A DNA stretch of 64,000 bases from Effrenium voratum (Eukaryota; Sar; Dinophyceae; Suessiales; Symbiodiniaceae): assembly GCA_963377175.1 (NCBI GenBank), contig CAUJNA010000525.1, positions 21,001-85,000 of the forward strand. Direction: 5' to 3'. The notes beneath the pieces were generated by a model. It ran no database searches and was not told the DNA's origin. It saw only the letters and a list, made by a program, of their open reading frames with translations. The position numbers and the translations under genes are program-made. Positions 59,600 through 64,000 of the stretch are shown piece after piece (the first letter of the stretch is position 1; every line of letters starts with the position of its first letter).

Positions 59600-60200
59600 T
59601 AGAAGAAAGAGATGATCATGACAATCATGATGACGATGATGAAGGTGATGACTATGATCTTATGATAACTATCATCGTAGCATCCTCTGCATTACCAAAG
59701 CTGCGGATGACTGTTATGATAACTATCATCGTAGCACCCTCTGCATTACCAAGGGTGCCTAACGCCAGTTTTGAAATGCAGAAGTAGAATATAGAATAGA
59801 AGAAAGAGATGATGATAACAATCATGATGACGATGATGACGGGATAACTATCATCGCAGCATCCGTTGCATTACCAAAGCTGCGGATGACTGTCATGACA
59901 ACTATCATCGTAGCATCCTCTGCATTACCAAGGGTGCCTAACGCCACATTTGAAATATATAGAAGAAAGAGATGATATGAAGATGAGAATCATGATAACG
60001 ATGAAGAAGATGATGACTATGATGACAATCATGATAACTATCGTCGCAGCATCCCCTGCATTACCAAAGCTACGGATGACTGTCATGATAACTATCATCG
60101 TAGCCCTCTCTGCATTACCAATGCTGCAGAATCAGAGATCAGGATGATCATACCGATAATAATGATAAGGATGACGACTGTCATGATAAGTATTCATAAT
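59600..60200. repeat. GATGAT satellite, diverged part
   Basis: Same ACTATCATCGTAGCA core with different linkers (CATTACCAAAGCTGCGGATG repeated). Confidence 0.8.
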
Positions 60201-61380
60201 GCTGATGAGGATGAATCTTCGGTTACCGTGCGCCTCCCCTCTTTAGCGAGGGGTCGGCGGACTTCAGCTCGCGTGCAATTTGACCCCTTTTCGATGGTGG
60301 ATACATCATTGTTCAAAAGGTCCGGTAAGCATGGGATGACCATTCCTGCAACCCGGGACAAGTTGCCCATGGTCAACACTGGGGGCCTAGGGAAACCAAA
60401 ACATTGATCCCCCCCCCCCCCCCCCGCACTTTTGGTGGCCCCCCGCGAAAAATAAGAAAACACAAACAACCCCCCCCCAAAAAAAAAAAACAAACAAACC
60501 CGGTTTTCCTCGGTTTGCCGAGCGCGTAGCGAACGGACCTCGCTCAGGTCGCGGCGGTGCTGGGGCTCTGGGCCCACTGGGCGTACCAGGATCATTTGCA
60601 CGAGGCAGCCTTCGGAGCCAACGACAGGCGGCGCGAGAGGGGAGTTGGTTGGCCTGGAAACGAACGCACGAGTTCGGCCTGAAGCTGGCAAGGGGGGGGG
60701 CAAAGGGTGGTGACTCATTCCAAGTTTGGCGAGTTTCTGGATGTGTGTTTCAGTCATGAGGCCGAGCTTTTGCAGTGAATCGCTCAGTTTGTTTGGCCTT
60801 GAAAGGGGTTTAACTCCGCATCGGTAGCCTGGGTCTCGTGTGTTTTTCTCCTGCAAACCCACGCACGCCTGGATTTGGTCAACTCGAGCCTTGTAAGCCG
60901 GCCCATTTGCGGGGTAGTGTGGCAAAGGGTGAAAAATGAACTGGTTCAAAGTACATTGGTTTCGCTTTTTACGCTGCGCCTCGGATGGCTTGTGATGTAC
61001 CTCGAAAAACGTCAGATGCCTGGCTTTGCCGAGTTTGGCATTGGGCCAACGTGCTAGCAGCTCGAATTCCACAATGTGTGAAGGCAAATAGAGGGTAGTT
61101 GACCTTGCATGGGAGCCGGGAGGAAAATCCAACATGTTTGTTGGGTTCCCCTATTTTGAGACAAACCCAAACTTTTTGAGCTGTTTCTGCACCGGTGCTC
61201 AAGGTTTCCGGTCGCCGTGCTCTTGCAGCACTTCAATTTAGGCTGGATCCTCAGTTAGTGTCTCAGACATGGTAGCACACGCTCAAAGTTGTTGGCGAAC
61301 ATCAACCCCCATTTAAAGGATATCGACCACGGGGCATTTGGGGGGCTAACCGCCTTTCCAGTGGAAGTCGTTTTTGCGCG
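60201..61380. other. no supported gene; C and A runs
   Basis: C-run at 60408-60425 and an A-run near 60480. A 313-codon minus-strand frame crosses these runs and is not convincing. Confidence 0.4.
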
Positions 61381-61389
61381 AGTCCGGTT

Positions 61390-61646
61390 AAGGCTACTTC
61401 CTGTATGACATAGTGCACGTCTCGGTGTGGGACCAAAAATTTGTGGAGCACCACATCGTTGCCATCTCTGGCTACGCCACCAGCGAGATCGCCCATGTCT
61501 TTGGCCTCGCCAATGCGGTGAACACCTGGATTACAGAGGCGGGCAGGGCGGGCCACAAGTTCGAGCGAGCCTGCCCAGCATTAAGCGAGGCTTGGTCCTT
61601 ACAAAAGATGGATGAACACAAACGTGATGTTCACCATGCTTCTTGA
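61390..61646 (+). CDS. possible TLC-domain exon
   Basis: From about 61392 one frame reads YFLYDIVHVSVWDQ, KFVEHHIVAISGYATSEIAH, then FGLANAVNTWITEAG. The pattern of an Asp, then His-His followed by hydrophobic residues, then a polar Glu, resembles part of a TLC (TRAM/LAG1/CLN8) membrane domain, which acts in lipid synthesis or sensing. Only about 55 residues fit; after EAG the frame is probably intron. A candidate acceptor GGTTAAG|G precedes it. Other exons were not found with confidence. Confidence 0.35.
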
Positions 61647-63722
61647 GGGATTCCTTTCTTGTTAGACAAGCCGTCAGTTATTGGGTCAATTCTTCAGATC
61701 GGCTTGCTCAGCGAGCAGCCAGATATTTCTTATGCAGGTGCTCTAGCACGTTTTGGACCTTAGCCGGTTTATTTAGCTCTTATATGGGGGATACTTGGCT
61801 ATGATTTTCTGGATACGTATTGCGTATTTCCCTGATTAGTTTTCCCTTAAGAATCAGGGATGGATTTCCGCACCAGAAATGGCTTATTCCTTGTTTTGAG
61901 GCCAACACATCCATTATCTGGGGCAAGCCAAGGGATACGAAGCTCGAGAATAAGAGCTAAGTATCCAGAACATAAGAGCTAAGTATTCGCAAGGGCTAAG
62001 TATTTGGCAAACATAAGGGCAAAGAAAACCTCCAAAACATAAGGAACCACACGTAGCGGCAACATCCAGCTGAAGAAAACGTGTCGGTGCACACCTCTAA
62101 AGATATTTATGCATGCAGACGCTTTGGTGTACATCATCTTGGACCTGGACCCTTTGGTGAACATCATCTTCACCGGGATTTAGACTCACCGACCCAATTA
62201 AGAGTCATAGCCTATTGAGCAAGAGAATGTGAGCTCGTTTTGTCCACTTTGCTAGCACACAGCGACAACAGACGGCGTAGAAACCTTTTGTGATGGTGGG
62301 TATTGTGTTGTTGCAGCTGCTTGTGCAATATGTTTTGCACTTCTGATTCAGGTTCAACAAGTTGGAACTTGTGAGTCTGCGTGGCATGCGTCAACTTTTG
62401 GCAGCTGAGCAGCTTAAGCTTCAAACGTGTGTAGCACCTGAAGTCCACTTAGGGAAGTCTACACTGTCCAAAATCACAAGCTTTCAGAACCTTGCTTCAA
62501 CTTTTCCGCACAAGTTTGGCTCGGAGAGACAGCCCCTGAGCAAAGGACTCTGTCTCTTGTGGGCTTCGCGCTTTCGGCATGAGTCTTCATGTTTGAAGAG
62601 CGTGCAAGCCTGAGCCGACCTTCCTACACACAGGCACGCGTTAAATCATGACGGGTGCCAGGAAACGCTCACCCGAGGCTCACCATGTTTTCCACTCCTT
62701 AGGCGCCTGGGAGTTCCACTGGCCGGATGCTTCGCCTTCGGTTTTGGGGCTGTCGTTGGATCTCCTGTCCCAAAAAGTGCTCGGCGGGTGTGTGTGTGCT
62801 AGGTGGGCTCCTTGATGTACTCAGCCTACCTGATCAAAAGGAGTGACAGCTCATACGCGGCCTTTGTGCTTGGGTTGCATTGGCGGTTTTGCAGCTGAAA
62901 AGCGGGCGGGAAGCTAATCCGGGAGCTTGCGAGAAGGACCGAGGACCCCAGCATTGCCAGTTGTGCGTGAATGCATTGTCACTTGGCTGTGGCTCAAAAA
63001 ATGTGCCAAACATGGCATCTTGGTAGATGGAACAAAAGACTAAAACATGCGTAACCCTCGCTCTTTAATTTTGAGCCACACCCACTTAGACCTCAATGGA
63101 GGTGGTTGACTCATTCCGCCCTGCTAGGTGATCTGCTACACAATCAGCCGCCTCTACTTTGCTTACTGGAGCATCATCGTTTTGCAGCAGGCATGCGACT
63201 TCTGTGAGATGCTGCCGGTGCACGTGTAGCAACATGAGTATGACTGGCTGTGATTTGGCATATATCAAGTCCCCTTGCGAAAAAGTTCACAACCGTTGAT
63301 TGAGTTTCTCACTGGTCGCGTCCCACACTCCTAGCAAAAGCAGGATGTCGGTCCGAGCAAGACTTCGCGGCTCTGGGAAAACAACTTGCTCATTGCCCTA
63401 CTCAACTTGCTGGTTCTTAGGGAATGAGGGAATGACCCCTGTTGTTTACAGCCCTCTATGCTGGTTTCCTTTCAAAGAGACCCAGTTCGACACCTCTGCC
63501 GACGGTCCATTTGTACAGACGGGCCCGATTCAAGTCGCGGAACCTTGCAAAAGCTGCTGGGTTTTGCATCGGCGTAGAGGCATACCGACTCTCTTTCCAG
63601 CGTGCATCAGCGTTCATGAACTTGCGACGCTTCAACCCGCGATTGACGCCAGAGCTTGTCGACCAGATTGGTTTATGGGTTTATGTTGTGGTGGGAATGA
63701 TCACCTCTTCCTGAACATCTAA
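61647..63722. other. no supported gene
   Basis: GAGCTAAGTAT recurs at 61951-62005. A minus-strand 140-aa and a plus-strand 140-aa frame show no domain. Confidence 0.35.
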
Positions 63723-63854
63723 TGTTGACCCCATATCAATCAACCAACCAGTTTATTAGCAGGGGGTGTCCCTGGATTTAGTTGGGACTCATCACTTGTG
63801 GATCGGACCACCCCCTATGAATAAACTGGTTGATTGACTAACATGGGGTCAACA
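63723..63854. mobile_element. foldback MITE-like element, 132 bp
   Basis: Ends TGTTGACCCCAT / ATGGGGTCAACA, with inverted arms continuing over about 48 bp (CAGTTTATT and GGGGGTG blocks) with small differences. No coding capacity. A target duplication is not obvious. Confidence 0.7.
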
Positions 63855-63865
63855 AATCTGTTAAA

Positions 63866-64000
63866 TCCAGGGCTGAGCAGCCAGTCCGAACTCCGAGCGC
63901 AGGTCTGGCAGGTCTTTACGCAGGGCCCCGGCAGTTTCGTGATGCCTCGCTGGGCGCCCTACTGCGCCGTGAGCCTTCAGATCCTGCTGCGCCTTGTCAC
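63866..64000 (+). CDS. possible exon at the window edge
   Basis: After an AAATCCAG the plus strand reads LSSQSELRAQVWQVFTQGPG and VMPRWAPYCAVSLQILLRLV, protein-like, open to the window end. It could be an exon of the same gene as the TLC-like segment, but there is no proof. Confidence 0.25.

Noticed and set aside
60194..61135. 313-codon minus-strand ORF
   Set aside because: It crosses homopolymer runs that would encode poly-Gly and poly-Phe, and has no protein-like core.
1..64000. tRNA, rRNA, snRNA or riboswitch genes
   Set aside because: I looked for T-loop words and leader sequences and found no convincing structure by eye; a covariance-model scan would be decisive.

Overview
The window looks like nuclear DNA of a dinoflagellate, probably a Symbiodiniaceae-like alga. 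This is inferred from style: broken open frames on alternating strands, a candidate GC-AG intron with AG|G at its 3' side, abundant tyrosine-recombinase (YR) retroelement genes, C5-methylase-like genes and large simple-sequence arrays. No rRNA, tRNA or spliced-leader gene was recognised, and no marker gene fixes the species.

Layout. 0-3.2 kb: weak ORFs and a 22-bp palindromic tandem repeat. 3.2-9.0 kb: a plus-strand block of compact unrecognised ORFs, interrupted by a foldback, introner-like GC-AG intron (5285-5519) and a partial second copy. 9.4-19.1 kb: a minus-strand block of exon-like frames of unknown function with frameshifts and in-frame stops, a decayed hAT-like transposase, and ten short hairpins with the core CTGYG-NNNN-CRCAG. 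19.4-21.0 kb: a decayed YR gene. 21.8-22.7 kb: a degenerate repeat of about 464 bp. 23.4-24.8 kb: a C5-methylase-like ORF and two small ORFs. 24.8-29.5 kb: mostly non-coding, with minisatellites.

29,483-46,399 is the centrepiece: two related YR retrotransposons, one nested in the other. Each has split direct repeats (A1 - genes - B1 A2 B2). Both encode, in order, ORF A (tyrosine recombinase), ORF B (Cys/His zinc-finger, gag-like) and, in the same frame after a single UGA, ORF C (N-terminal C5-methylase-like domain, reverse transcriptase, RNase H). The inner element (35,687-43,764) lies inside the RT gene of the outer one, without target duplication; removing it restores the outer reading frame. 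Presumed division of labour: ORF B packages the RNA, RT-RNase H copies it, the repeats allow a circular DNA, and the recombinase integrates it. The methylase role is unknown.

46.4-50.2 kb: no recognisable genes. 50.2-57.3 kb: duplicated blocks with two long CACT arrays, then modular repeats built on short inverted repeats and an AT-rich AAGATT island. 57.4-60.2 kb: a GATGAT-rich satellite with higher-order structure. 60.2-64.0 kb: low-complexity tracts, one possible TLC-domain exon and a 132-bp foldback MITE-like element. Most coding calls outside the retroelements are single-exon guesses.
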